A stretch of DNA of 64,000 nt from an uncultured Campylobacter sp. (GTDB lineage: Bacteria > Campylobacterota > Campylobacteria > Campylobacterales > Campylobacteraceae), in NCBI RefSeq assembly GCF_937959485.1, contig NZ_CALGPY010000005.1, forward strand, positions 1 to 64,000, given 5' to 3'. How positions within the stretch are numbered: position 1 is the stretch's first letter; every line of letters begins with the position of its first letter. A program made the translations under genes and the position numbers. Shown here piece by piece: positions 35,697 to 43,545 of the stretch. The notes under the pieces are model-generated. The model ran no database searches, was not told the origin of the DNA, and saw only the letters and a program-made list of their open reading frames with translations.

Positions 35697-36898
35697 GGCT
35701 TTTGCTTCTAGCATTCTCGCTCGCGCTAAGCTTAGGCGCGGGCGAGCTTCAAGACGCGATCGATAGCGCAAAAGCGGGCGATATTATCGAGCTAGCCGCA
35801 GGCGAATACCACGGCAATGTTTTAATCGATAAACCCCTTACTATCGACGGACTAGACCGCTCCGCCGTGATCATAGGCGATCGCAACGGAACGGTGATCC
35901 GCGTCCGCTCTCCGCATGTTACAATCAAGAATTTAACAATCCAAAATGGAGGCTTCGAGCATCTTAGCGAAGATGCGGGGATCAACGTAAGCGACGTAAA
36001 CAGCGTAATCATAAAAAATAATCTCATCAAAGACGTGCTCTACGGCGTCGTGCTAAGCAAGGCAAACGACGTAACGATCGAGGGCAACGAAATTTCAAGC
36101 AATACCTACCGCACGAGTTTCAAAGGAGACGGCATCAAGCTTTGGTATTCCAATGCCAATAAAATTTTAAATAACGACGTCCACAACGTCCGCGACACCG
36201 TTTTTTACTTCTCTAACGGCAATCTCGTCGCAGGCAACAAAGGCCATAGCTGTCGCTATTCTCTGCACTTTATGAACTCCGGGCATAACGTCGTGGAGGA
36301 TAACTACTACGACGGCAACAGCGTGGGATTATTTTTTATGTTTTCAAGCGACAATATCGCCAGGCGTAACGTCGTGCGCAACGCGGACGGCGCTTACGGC
36401 GTAGGCATCGGTATGAAGGATAGCTCAAATTTTACAATCACCGACAATAAAGTCATCTACAACGCCCGCGGATTTTATCTGGATCAATCCCCCTACCAGC
36501 CGGGCTCACTTAACGTTTTTGAAAACAACGATATCGAATATAACAGCATCGGCGTGCAATTCCACGCCACGCAGCTAAAAAGCGTATTTAAAAACAATAA
36601 ATTTAAAGGCAATATGGAGATCGTACTGAACGATACGCCCCAATCCAAGCTCTTGCAAAACGAATGGAGTGGCAACTACTTCGACGATTACGACGGATTT
36701 GACCGCGACGGCGACGGTTACGGCGACGTTAGCTACAGCTCATACGCCTACGCGGATAGGCTTTGGGCGTATAAACCGAATGTGCGGTTTTTTTACGGCT
36801 CCAGCGGGATCGCGCTTTTAAATTTCATCTCCAAGCTCGCTCCGTTTTCCGAACCTGAGCTACTGCTAAAAGATCCAAAACCTAGGATGAGGCAATGA
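35693..36898 (+). CDS. nosD: NosD, periplasmic beta-helix copper-insertion protein
   Basis: A 401-residue periplasmic protein with an 18-residue signal peptide and then repeated right-handed beta-helix rungs (NVSDVNSVIIKNNLIKDV, LSKANDVTIEGNEISSNT, LWYSNANKILNNDVHNV). NosD works with the NosFY transporter in maturing the CuZ site of NosZ. Overlaps nosB and nosG by four bases each. Confidence 0.93.
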   Translation: MRLLLLAFSLALSLGAGELQDAIDSAKAGDIIELAAGEYHGNVLIDKPLTIDGLDRSAVIIGDRNGTVIRVRSPHVTIKNLTIQNGGFEHLSEDAGINVSDVNSVIIKNNLIKDVLYGVVLSKANDVTIEGNEISSNTYRTSFKGDGIKLWYSNANKILNNDVHNVRDTVFYFSNGNLVAGNKGHSCRYSLHFMNSGHNVVEDNYYDGNSVGLFFMFSSDNIARRNVVRNADGAYGVGIGMKDSSNFTITDNKVIYNARGFYLDQSPYQPGSLNVFENNDIEYNSIGVQFHATQLKSVFKNNKFKGNMEIVLNDTPQSKLLQNEWSGNYFDDYDGFDRDGDGYGDVSYSSYAYADRLWAYKPNVRFFYGSSGIALLNFISKLAPFSEPELLLKDPKPRMRQ

Positions 36899-37719
36899 TA
36901 AAGAATAGACGCGAAGCGATAAAACTACTCGGCGGAGCGCTCGGAGTACTCGGGGCAGCGAACTTATTTGCGGATGAGAATTCCACAAATTCCGTAAATT
37001 TTACGGGCGGCGAAGCGCAGAATTCCGGCGCGTCAAATTCCGTAAATTCTGCAGGGAGAAATTCCGTGCCGAATTCCATAAAACAAAATTCTGCGGAAAA
37101 TTCTAGCGGGGATTCCGCCTCTTTATATCTGCGCCCGCCCGGAGCGCTAGCAGAACGAGGCTTCCGCTCTAGCTGTATCAAGTGCGGTCAATGCGTGCAG
37201 GTCTGCCCCTATCACAGCATCTATCTGCTGGATATTACTCATCTTTTTGACATCGGCACGCCCGTCATCGACGCCAAAGAGCGAGGCTGCTATCTTTGCG
37301 GCGCGCTTCCTTGCGTGCTCGCCTGTCCAAGCGGCGCGCTCAGCCACGAGACTAACGAGCCTAAAAAGGTTGCGATGGGTATCGCCGTGATCGAAAATTT
37401 AGACGCCTGTTTGGCGTATCGCGGACAGGTTTTAAAATCTAGCGATCTGCGCCTAAAGCCCGCCAAGACCGAGCAAGAGCGCGAGCTAAACTCAGCGCTA
37501 GCGGCGAAAGAGGGCAAGCCCTGCGATCTATGCGCGTCGCTGTGCCCTTACCCGCAGCCGCTCGATGCCATCGCGATGATAGAAGCAGGCGCGCATTTCG
37601 CTCCGCAGATCCGCAGCGCTTGCGTCGGCTGCGGCGCGTGCGCAGAGCTCTGCCCAGCGCGTATCATCGAGATACTCCCGCGGGCGGATTACAAATCAAT
37701 CTATGAAGGAAAACAATGA
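36895..37719 (+). CDS. nosG: NosG, NapG-like ferredoxin
   Basis: A 274-residue iron-sulfur protein with four [4Fe-4S] motifs (CIKCGQCVQVCP near 97, CYLCGALPCVLACP near 133, CDLCASLCPYP near 206, CVGCGACAELCP near 244). The N-terminus (NRREAIKLLGGALGVLGA) has the twin arginines and hydrophobic core of a Tat signal, so it likely sits on the periplasmic face next to NosH. Residues about 28-75 form a low-complexity Asn/Ser/Ala linker absent from NapG. Part of the quinol-to-NosZ electron path. Confidence 0.92.
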   Translation: MIKNRREAIKLLGGALGVLGAANLFADENSTNSVNFTGGEAQNSGASNSVNSAGRNSVPNSIKQNSAENSSGDSASLYLRPPGALAERGFRSSCIKCGQCVQVCPYHSIYLLDITHLFDIGTPVIDAKERGCYLCGALPCVLACPSGALSHETNEPKKVAMGIAVIENLDACLAYRGQVLKSSDLRLKPAKTEQERELNSALAAKEGKPCDLCASLCPYPQPLDAIAMIEAGAHFAPQIRSACVGCGACAELCPARIIEILPRADYKSIYEGKQ

Positions 37720-38333
37720 AAAGCTCCATTAAATTCTACATCTGCTCGCTAGCTGCAGCGCTTTTGCTGTGCGGCTGCGGAGATGACGGCGATTCAAGCT
37801 CCGCCGCTGCAAATTCCGCAGGGCAAAATTCTGCGGATCAGAATTCCGCGAGTGTAAATTCCGCATCGCAGAGCGTGGAACAAAGCTCCGCCGCTAGAGC
37901 TCGCATCACCGTCAAAAGCGGCGAAGCGCCAAAGCGGGACGATAAGTTCGTAAGCTACGATTTTTACGGCGAGCGAAAGGTAAATTTTAATCTAAACGGC
38001 GATGTGAACGAAACGACCAAAAATATCGTGGCGTATTCAAGCATCAAAAACCAATACGAAAAGCTAAATTTCGACCTGATGAAAAAGCGTCTTGGGCATG
38101 ATTTTATCCTGCGCTGTTCAGCGTGCCACGACGACTACGCCAACGGCATCATCGGCCCATCGCTTCTTGATAAAACCGACGCGCAGATCGTGGATATGAT
38201 TAAAAAGTATAAATTCAAAGAAAAGCCCAACCCTCTTATGGTGCAGCTCGTAAACGGCATGAGCGAGCAGCAGATAGAGACGATGGCGAAAGAAATTTAC
38301 GAGTTCAACAAACAATTTAAGGAGCAGAAATGA
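37716..38333 (+). CDS. nosC1: NosC1, monohaem cytochrome c
   Basis: A 205-residue periplasmic cytochrome c, apparently membrane-tethered: the N-terminus is hydrophobic and ends in LLLCGCGDD (lipoprotein-like Cys at 19 or 21). Residues 28-62 are an Asn-Ser-Ala repeat linker. The haem motif is C134-S-A-C137-H138, with candidate axial Met in NPLMVQLVNGMS. It passes electrons toward NosZ. ATGA overlaps with nosG and nosC2. Confidence 0.9.
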   Translation: MKSSIKFYICSLAAALLLCGCGDDGDSSSAAANSAGQNSADQNSASVNSASQSVEQSSAARARITVKSGEAPKRDDKFVSYDFYGERKVNFNLNGDVNETTKNIVAYSSIKNQYEKLNFDLMKKRLGHDFILRCSACHDDYANGIIGPSLLDKTDAQIVDMIKKYKFKEKPNPLMVQLVNGMSEQQIETMAKEIYEFNKQFKEQK

Positions 38334-38776
38334 AACCGGGCAAAATTTTAGCTTTGATTTTGGGTGTAGCACTGATCGCGCTGATGATCTTTATGGCTAG
38401 TTCGGACGATTCTAGCGCGCCACAGCAGGAAGTCAAGCCGCAGGCGCAAGCAAAGCCCGCGTCGCAGAGTAAAAGCGTCGATCTCATCGACGATAAGGAC
38501 GTGAAAAATATTAAAATTTTGCAGCAAAGCGTCAAAGAGCGCGATTTCAAGGTTAGCAGCTCCTATCTGGTAAGCTGCGCGCCCTGCCACGGCGATGACG
38601 GACGCGGCAAGATCGCTCCGCCGATCGGAGGCAAGAGCAAGGATCAAATTTTAGCAAGTCTCAAAGATTATAAGGCGGGCAAGATCAAAAACAGCCTGAT
38701 GAGCGGACTTTTAACCAACGTAAGCGACGAGAGCCTAGATAAGCTCGCAGATGAAATTTCAAAATTTAAAGAGTAG
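38330..38776 (+). CDS. nosC2: NosC2, monohaem cytochrome c
   Basis: A 148-residue cytochrome c anchored by an N-terminal helix (residues 5-24). A Gln/Pro/Ala/Lys linker (about 30-48) precedes the haem domain with C83-A-P-C86-H87 and an axial Met in NSLMSGLL. Partner of NosC1 in the electron path. Starts within the last codons of nosC1. Confidence 0.9.
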   Translation: MKPGKILALILGVALIALMIFMASSDDSSAPQQEVKPQAQAKPASQSKSVDLIDDKDVKNIKILQQSVKERDFKVSSSYLVSCAPCHGDDGRGKIAPPIGGKSKDQILASLKDYKAGKIKNSLMSGLLTNVSDESLDKLADEISKFKE

Positions 38777-38779
38777 CTC

Positions 38780-39682
38780 TTGGATAAATATAATTCGCGA
38801 TGCACGATCAAAAATACGAGCTTTTTCTCGACCTTCGCGCTTAAAAATAAAAGCGGCAAACTGCGCCCCAGCATTCGGGCGCTGCGCTACGCCACGGTAT
38901 TTTTGGTGCATCTGCTTTTCGTGCTTTCCTTTCGCGCGGATATTCAAATTTTAGAGGGCGACATCAGCGGCTCGCGAATACTTGGCTTTCACCTAGCAGA
39001 TCCCTTTGCCACCCTTGAGGTGATCGCCGCGCACAAGGATCTGCCGATAAATCTACTCATAGGCTCGGGCACCATCTTGCTGTTTTATTTCATCGCGGGA
39101 GGCAAGGCGTTTTGCTCGTGGATCTGCCCTTACGGAGCGCTTAGCGAGATCGGCGAGAAGCTGCATAATACGCTAATTGCCAAGCACGTCATCAAGGAGC
39201 GCTCATTGCCTCATGGTATGCGATATGCGATCTGGGCGGTGTTTTTAGCGCTAAGCGCCATTACAGACCTGCTCGTTTTTGAAATTTTTAACGTAGTTGG
39301 AATTTTATCGCGCCTCATCATCTATGGCTTTTCGCTGGCTGGGCTTTGGATCGTTTTTGTATTTTTGCTCGAAGTGTTTTTTAGCAGGCGAGCGTGGTGC
39401 GCGCATCTATGCCCGCTAGGAAGCACCTATTCGCTTGCGGCAAAAGCAAGCCTAAGCAAGATTACTTGGGATAAGAGTAGGTGCGATCACTGCGGCGTTT
39501 GCCAAGACGTCTGCTTCGTCTCGCACATACTGGATATCACTAAAAAAAAGGCGTCCGAAAACCTGGGCGATAAGAGCAAATTTATGTTAAAAGGGATCGA
39601 CTGCACGCTGTGCGGACGCTGTATCGACGTGTGTCACCAAGACGCACTGAGTATCGGCAATAAGCTAAAAGATATGATCTAA
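38780..39682 (+). CDS. nosH: NosH, NapH-like quinol-side iron-sulfur membrane protein
   Basis: A 300-residue inner-membrane protein with four helices and two C-x3-CP motifs (CSWICPYGAL near 112, CAHLCPLGST near 210), then two [4Fe-4S] motifs facing the cytoplasm (CDHCGVCQDVC near 236 and CTLCGRCIDVCH near 275). With NosG it should form a NapGH-like quinol oxidase module. The start is TTG, 3 bases after the nosC2 stop, with AAAGAG upstream; no ATG fits. Confidence 0.92.
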   Translation: MDKYNSRCTIKNTSFFSTFALKNKSGKLRPSIRALRYATVFLVHLLFVLSFRADIQILEGDISGSRILGFHLADPFATLEVIAAHKDLPINLLIGSGTILLFYFIAGGKAFCSWICPYGALSEIGEKLHNTLIAKHVIKERSLPHGMRYAIWAVFLALSAITDLLVFEIFNVVGILSRLIIYGFSLAGLWIVFVFLLEVFFSRRAWCAHLCPLGSTYSLAAKASLSKITWDKSRCDHCGVCQDVCFVSHILDITKKKASENLGDKSKFMLKGIDCTLCGRCIDVCHQDALSIGNKLKDMI

Positions 39683-39690
39683 GGAAGCCT

Positions 39691-40329
39691 ATGATAGAGA
39701 TTAAAAACGTAAGCAAGAAATTCGCAGATCAATTCGTTTTAAAAGATATCGATCTAAATATCGCAGACGGCGAGCAGGTGCTTTTCGTCGGGCAAAACGG
39801 AGCGGGCAAAAGCTCGCTGATGCGGACGATTTTAGGCGAATACATACCCACAAGCGGCAGCGTCGCTATCGACGGATTTGATTCATTTAAGCAGCGCAGC
39901 CGCGCGCTACGCGGTATCAGCTTCGTGCCGCAAACCCCGCCGCCGCTTAAGCTGAGCCTAAATGAGCTCATCTACTTCGCCGAGCGCACGGCGGACGCAA
40001 GCAGAGCGGATATAGTAAAATTTTGCGGTGAAATGGAGCTTGATCTGAGTTCAAATTTAAACAAACCCTTTCATAAGCTATCCGGCGGTATGAAGCAGAA
40101 ATTCTTAATTGCGCTAGCATTCGGCAGAGCTAGCAAGGCGATGATTTTCGACGAACCGACCGCCAATCTCGATCCGAGCGCGCGCGAGCATTTTAAGACG
40201 CTTTTGCGTAAGTATGCAAAAGACAGAAGCTTGATCTTTATCTCGCATAGGCTCGACGAGGTTGAAGGGCTGGTAAAAAGAATGATTTGTATGGATCTAG
40301 GGAGGATCGTAGATGATAAAAATGTTTAA
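39691..40329 (+). CDS. nosF: NosF, ABC transporter ATPase
   Basis: A 212-residue ATPase: Walker A GQNGAGKSS (residues 33-41), signature LSGGMKQK near 131, Walker B MIFDEPTANLDP near 150. It pairs with the NosY permease encoded further on and with NosD for CuZ assembly. Overlaps the nosL start by 17 bases. Confidence 0.93.
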   Translation: MIEIKNVSKKFADQFVLKDIDLNIADGEQVLFVGQNGAGKSSLMRTILGEYIPTSGSVAIDGFDSFKQRSRALRGISFVPQTPPPLKLSLNELIYFAERTADASRADIVKFCGEMELDLSSNLNKPFHKLSGGMKQKFLIALAFGRASKAMIFDEPTANLDPSAREHFKTLLRKYAKDRSLIFISHRLDEVEGLVKRMICMDLGRIVDDKNV

Positions 40330-41038
40330 ATTTTTACTTTGCGCACTTGCGGCGCTTACGTTTTTAGGCTGCGGCGACGAGAAGGACTACGGCAACGTCC
40401 ACTACGACAGAGACGTATGCGAGCATTGCCAGATGGCGATCAGTGACAACCGCTTCAGCGTGGATGTACGCGTGGACGGCAAAAACCACTACTTTGACGA
40501 CATCGGCTGCTTGGTGGATTTTATGGTTACCAACGACAAGTTAAATTGGCTGGAGGATGCCAAAATTTACATCAACGACGCTAGCGGCAACGGCGAGTTT
40601 ATCGACGCACGCACGGCGCACTTTTATCGCGGTTTTAAAACCCCTATGTCGTTTGGCTGGGGCGCGTTTAAAAACAAGCAAGAGGGCAAGCAAGACTTCA
40701 GCTTCGATCAGGTAGTCGCGGCGCTTAAAGCAGGCGGCGGCTCGCACGGAATGGGAATGGGCGATATGGGTCGCGATGCGCATGGCGATATGGGAAGCAT
40801 GCACGGCCATGGCGATATGGGCGGCATGAAAGACCCTCACTCCGCGGAGCGCGGCACAAGCGAGCCAAAACATGATATGAGCGGTATGGGGCACGCTCAC
40901 GGCTCAGATCACGGCATGGAGCACATGCACGGCGATGCGGGCAGCACGGCACACTCTCAAGGCGTGACGCACGATATGGGGCATATGCACGAAAGTAACG
41001 GCACGGCGCACGATATGCATTCGGGGCACGCGCATTAA
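40313..41038 (+). CDS. nosL: NosL copper chaperone with His/Met-rich tail
   Basis: A 241-residue outer-face lipoprotein (lipobox FLGC, C20). The NosL domain (about 28-140) has the Cu(I) motif C36-E-H-C39-Q-M41 and the FDDIGCLVDFM segment. Residues about 144-241 are an added tail built of G, H, M, D and S, with many H-x-M, M-G-H and D-M-G units, unlike ordinary NosL (about 170-190 residues). The tail resembles copper-buffering extensions. It supplies copper for NosZ. Confidence 0.93.
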   Translation: MIKMFKFLLCALAALTFLGCGDEKDYGNVHYDRDVCEHCQMAISDNRFSVDVRVDGKNHYFDDIGCLVDFMVTNDKLNWLEDAKIYINDASGNGEFIDARTAHFYRGFKTPMSFGWGAFKNKQEGKQDFSFDQVVAALKAGGGSHGMGMGDMGRDAHGDMGSMHGHGDMGGMKDPHSAERGTSEPKHDMSGMGHAHGSDHGMEHMHGDAGSTAHSQGVTHDMGHMHESNGTAHDMHSGHAH

Positions 41039-41836
41039 GGACGTTTTGGCTAAAGCGAAATTTTGAGCGGCCCATGTTTTTGCGCTAAATTTAAAGCGTA
41101 AAATTTCAGCGCGCCGCCCGTGCCGCCATGGATGAGATGAAATTTTACTTTGCAGCGTCGTGAATGACGGATAATAGGCGATGCTGAACGACGCGATGTT
41201 TAAGCACACTGCGAGCCGGAGCCGTAAATTTAAAATTTATGCGCGGTCCGCGGTCGCGGGCGGGCGCGAGGCAGAGATGGGTCTAGAAAACGACCGCAAA
41301 ATTTCATCTCGAAACGCGGTTAAATTTAACGCGCGGCGCAAAATTTCGCTTTGCCGAATTAAAATTTACGCAAGCGCACTAATTTAAAATTTCGCCGTAA
41401 ATTTAAAATTTATCCGGCGCAAAATCTCGCTGCCTTGAGATTTTTAGAATTTCAAAATTCTATGCCGCGGGATACGCCCGGCTTTGAAATTTTACGAAGC
41501 TGAAATTTAAGCGGCCCCTCAAACGGCTAAATTTTAAAACTGCGGCAGATGACGGATAGCGGGCGGCAAACGGCGCGCTGTTTGCAGGCGCCGTAAGCCT
41601 GAGCTGTAAATTAAAATTTATGCGCGAGGCGCAGTACGCGAGCGCACTAGCTTAAAATTTCGCCGCTTGTTTAAACGCTAGATGGGCAAAATTTAAGGCC
41701 GCGAAATCCGCGCCGCAAAACGAGGCTAAAATTTAAAGACGGGTGGCGCGTTTAAGACAAGGCGCGCGTCCGCTTAAGCGCGGAGTCCAAGTATAAAGCC
41801 CAAGATCGCTTTATTTTAGAAAATTAAAGGAAAAGA
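41039..41836. repeat. Repeat-rich 800-base gap inside the nos cluster
   Basis: No gene is supported. Two diverged direct copies of one segment lie here: about 41055-41398 and 41500-41666. Shared landmarks are AGCGGCCC, ATGACGGATA (41164 and 41549), GTAAATTTAAAATTTATGCG-like tracts, and GCGCACTA followed by TAAAATTTCGCCG. The second copy lacks about 100 bases of the middle. An AAAGGAAAAG ribosome site for nosY ends the gap. Confidence 0.7.
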
Positions 41837-42664
41837 ATGAAAAATTTACTCACCATCGCCGCTTTGGACATCAAAGAGTCCTTCCGCTCGCGCTGGTTTT
41901 TGCTCTATCTGCTGATCTTTAGCGGGCTCGTGGCGGCGTTTTTCATCACGGGGGTGACCGACTCGCGCGTACTCGGTTTTAGCGGGCTTTCGCGACTGCT
42001 GCTGCTATTTATTCAGATCTGCATCATCATCCTACCCGTCTTCGTGCTCGTCACCACCAGCAAGGCGATCCTAGCCGACCGCGACCTAAATATCCTAGAA
42101 TACCTGCTAAGCTTCCCGATCTCGCAGGCGCAGTATTATTACGGAAAGACGCTGGGAAGGCTATTTGGAGTCTTCGTGCCGATATTTTTGTCGCTGCTGC
42201 TTGCGATCGTTTGGGGCGCGATCAAAGGCACGGGCATTCCGTGGGCGATCTGCCTGCTTTATACGGGGCTTCTTTTTAGCTTGTGCGCGGTGTTTTTAGG
42301 GATCGCATTTTTGATCTGCGCCGTTTCAAAAAGCCAAGAGATGGGGCTTGGGCTCGCGTTTTTCGTCTGGCTTTTCTGCCTCGCGTTTTTGGATCTCGTG
42401 CTGATCGGACTGCTCGCAAAAACGGGAGTGAACGAAAATTTGATCTTTGCGATCGCCCTAGCAAACCCGATGGAGGACTTCCGCATCGCCGCTATCAGCC
42501 TGTTTGATCCCGATCTTGCGGTCATCGGTACGACGGCGTATTTTATCCTAGATCACTTCGGGCGTGGGCTTTTCATCGCCTTTTCGCTGCTCTATCCGAT
42601 CGCGCTGGGCGCTGCGAGCCTGATTTTGGGCTATTTTATCTTTAGATCGAAGGATTTAGCGTGA
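41837..42664 (+). CDS. nosY: NosY, ABC transporter permease
   Basis: A 275-residue, six-helix ABC-2 type permease of the NosY family (LNILEYLLSFPISQAQYYYGK near residue 77, ILGYFIFRSKDLA at the end). It is the membrane partner of NosF. Its stop overlaps the GTG start of the next gene (GTGA). The separation from nosF-nosL by 800 bases is unusual because these genes are normally contiguous. Confidence 0.9.
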   Translation: MKNLLTIAALDIKESFRSRWFLLYLLIFSGLVAAFFITGVTDSRVLGFSGLSRLLLLFIQICIIILPVFVLVTTSKAILADRDLNILEYLLSFPISQAQYYYGKTLGRLFGVFVPIFLSLLLAIVWGAIKGTGIPWAICLLYTGLLFSLCAVFLGIAFLICAVSKSQEMGLGLAFFVWLFCLAFLDLVLIGLLAKTGVNENLIFAIALANPMEDFRIAAISLFDPDLAVIGTTAYFILDHFGRGLFIAFSLLYPIALGAASLILGYFIFRSKDLA

Positions 42665-43329
42665 AATTTCCACTCATTTTGGCGGCATTTATAGCGCTTT
42701 GCGGCGCAGCTGAGATGCAAAATTCCGCGGCTCAGAGCTCTGGCTCGGCGCAAAATTTAGGCACGCCTGCTAGTACGGGCTCCGGCTCGGCACAAAATTT
42801 CAAATCTGCGCGCGAGCCTGCGTGGCTTAAAGACGTAAATCTTACCTGCGCCAAATACGGCATCGACACTAGCGCACACCCCGAATTTCGCGCCTATGCA
42901 AGGCTCAAAGACGGCAGCGCGCTCGCGTTTGCTTCGCCCAAGGCGATGTTTGCATATTTTTTCGAGGGTGAAAACTTGAGCAGCAATAACGGCGGCGCTT
43001 CCGCAGAGGAAAATTTGATGAGCAAAAATCCCGCTAGCGGCAATTTAGGCGAGGCAAATTCCGCTAGCGCAAATTCCCGCGAGGTAAATTCCACCGATGC
43101 AAATTTCGGCGGCGCGGAGCTTTACGTCACCGATTACGCAAGCGGCGAAATTTTGCGGGCGCAGGACGCGTTTTATGTTTTCGGCAGCGTGCTGCAAAGC
43201 GCCAGAGGCGACGATCTCATCACGTTTGCAAGATTGCGCGACGCGCAGGACTTTATGCGCGAGAAAAAGGGGCATAAAATTTTGCAGTTTCGCGAAATCT
43301 CCGCTAGGCTAATCGATTATCTAAGATGA
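42661..43329 (+). CDS. Second NosL-like periplasmic protein, lacking the CxxC site
   Basis: A 222-residue protein with a signal peptide (about 1-17). Its pattern (FRAYARLKDGSALAFASPKAMFAYF near 77 and ELYVTDYASGEILRAQDAFY near 153) is that of the NosL fold, but the usual C-x-x-C-x-M is missing; a single Cys (LTCAKYG) is at about that place. Two low-complexity Asn/Ser/Ala insertions interrupt it (about 20-45 and 105-145). It is coupled to nosY through a GTGA overlap. Copper binding is therefore uncertain. Confidence 0.7.
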   Translation: MKFPLILAAFIALCGAAEMQNSAAQSSGSAQNLGTPASTGSGSAQNFKSAREPAWLKDVNLTCAKYGIDTSAHPEFRAYARLKDGSALAFASPKAMFAYFFEGENLSSNNGGASAEENLMSKNPASGNLGEANSASANSREVNSTDANFGGAELYVTDYASGEILRAQDAFYVFGSVLQSARGDDLITFARLRDAQDFMREKKGHKILQFREISARLIDYLR

Positions 43330-43454
43330 TCGAGCCGCTTGGCGAAATTTAAACCCAGCTATTTAGTATATTTTATCCATAAAAATTTTATCTTTATTTT
43401 AATGCGCTATTAAGGGAATTTAAAGCAATTAAAAAATACAATCACGTTAAATTT

Positions 43455-43495
43455 TATCTATAAGAATTAGATAGTGTAGTTTTTTAGTATATTAT
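43455..43495 (+). promoter_or_regulatory. Putative promoter and operator for cooS
   Basis: A short inverted repeat, TATCTA (43455-43460) with TAGATA (43468-43473), lies just upstream of a T-tract and a -10-like TATATT (43488-43493), about 50 bases before the cooS start. The repeat would overlap the -35 region. It does not match the NikR consensus I know from E. coli. Confidence 0.4.
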
Positions 43496-43545
43496 TAAGG
43501 GCTACATTCTCGCTTATTTTTAAAATAAATTTTAAGGAGATAACC

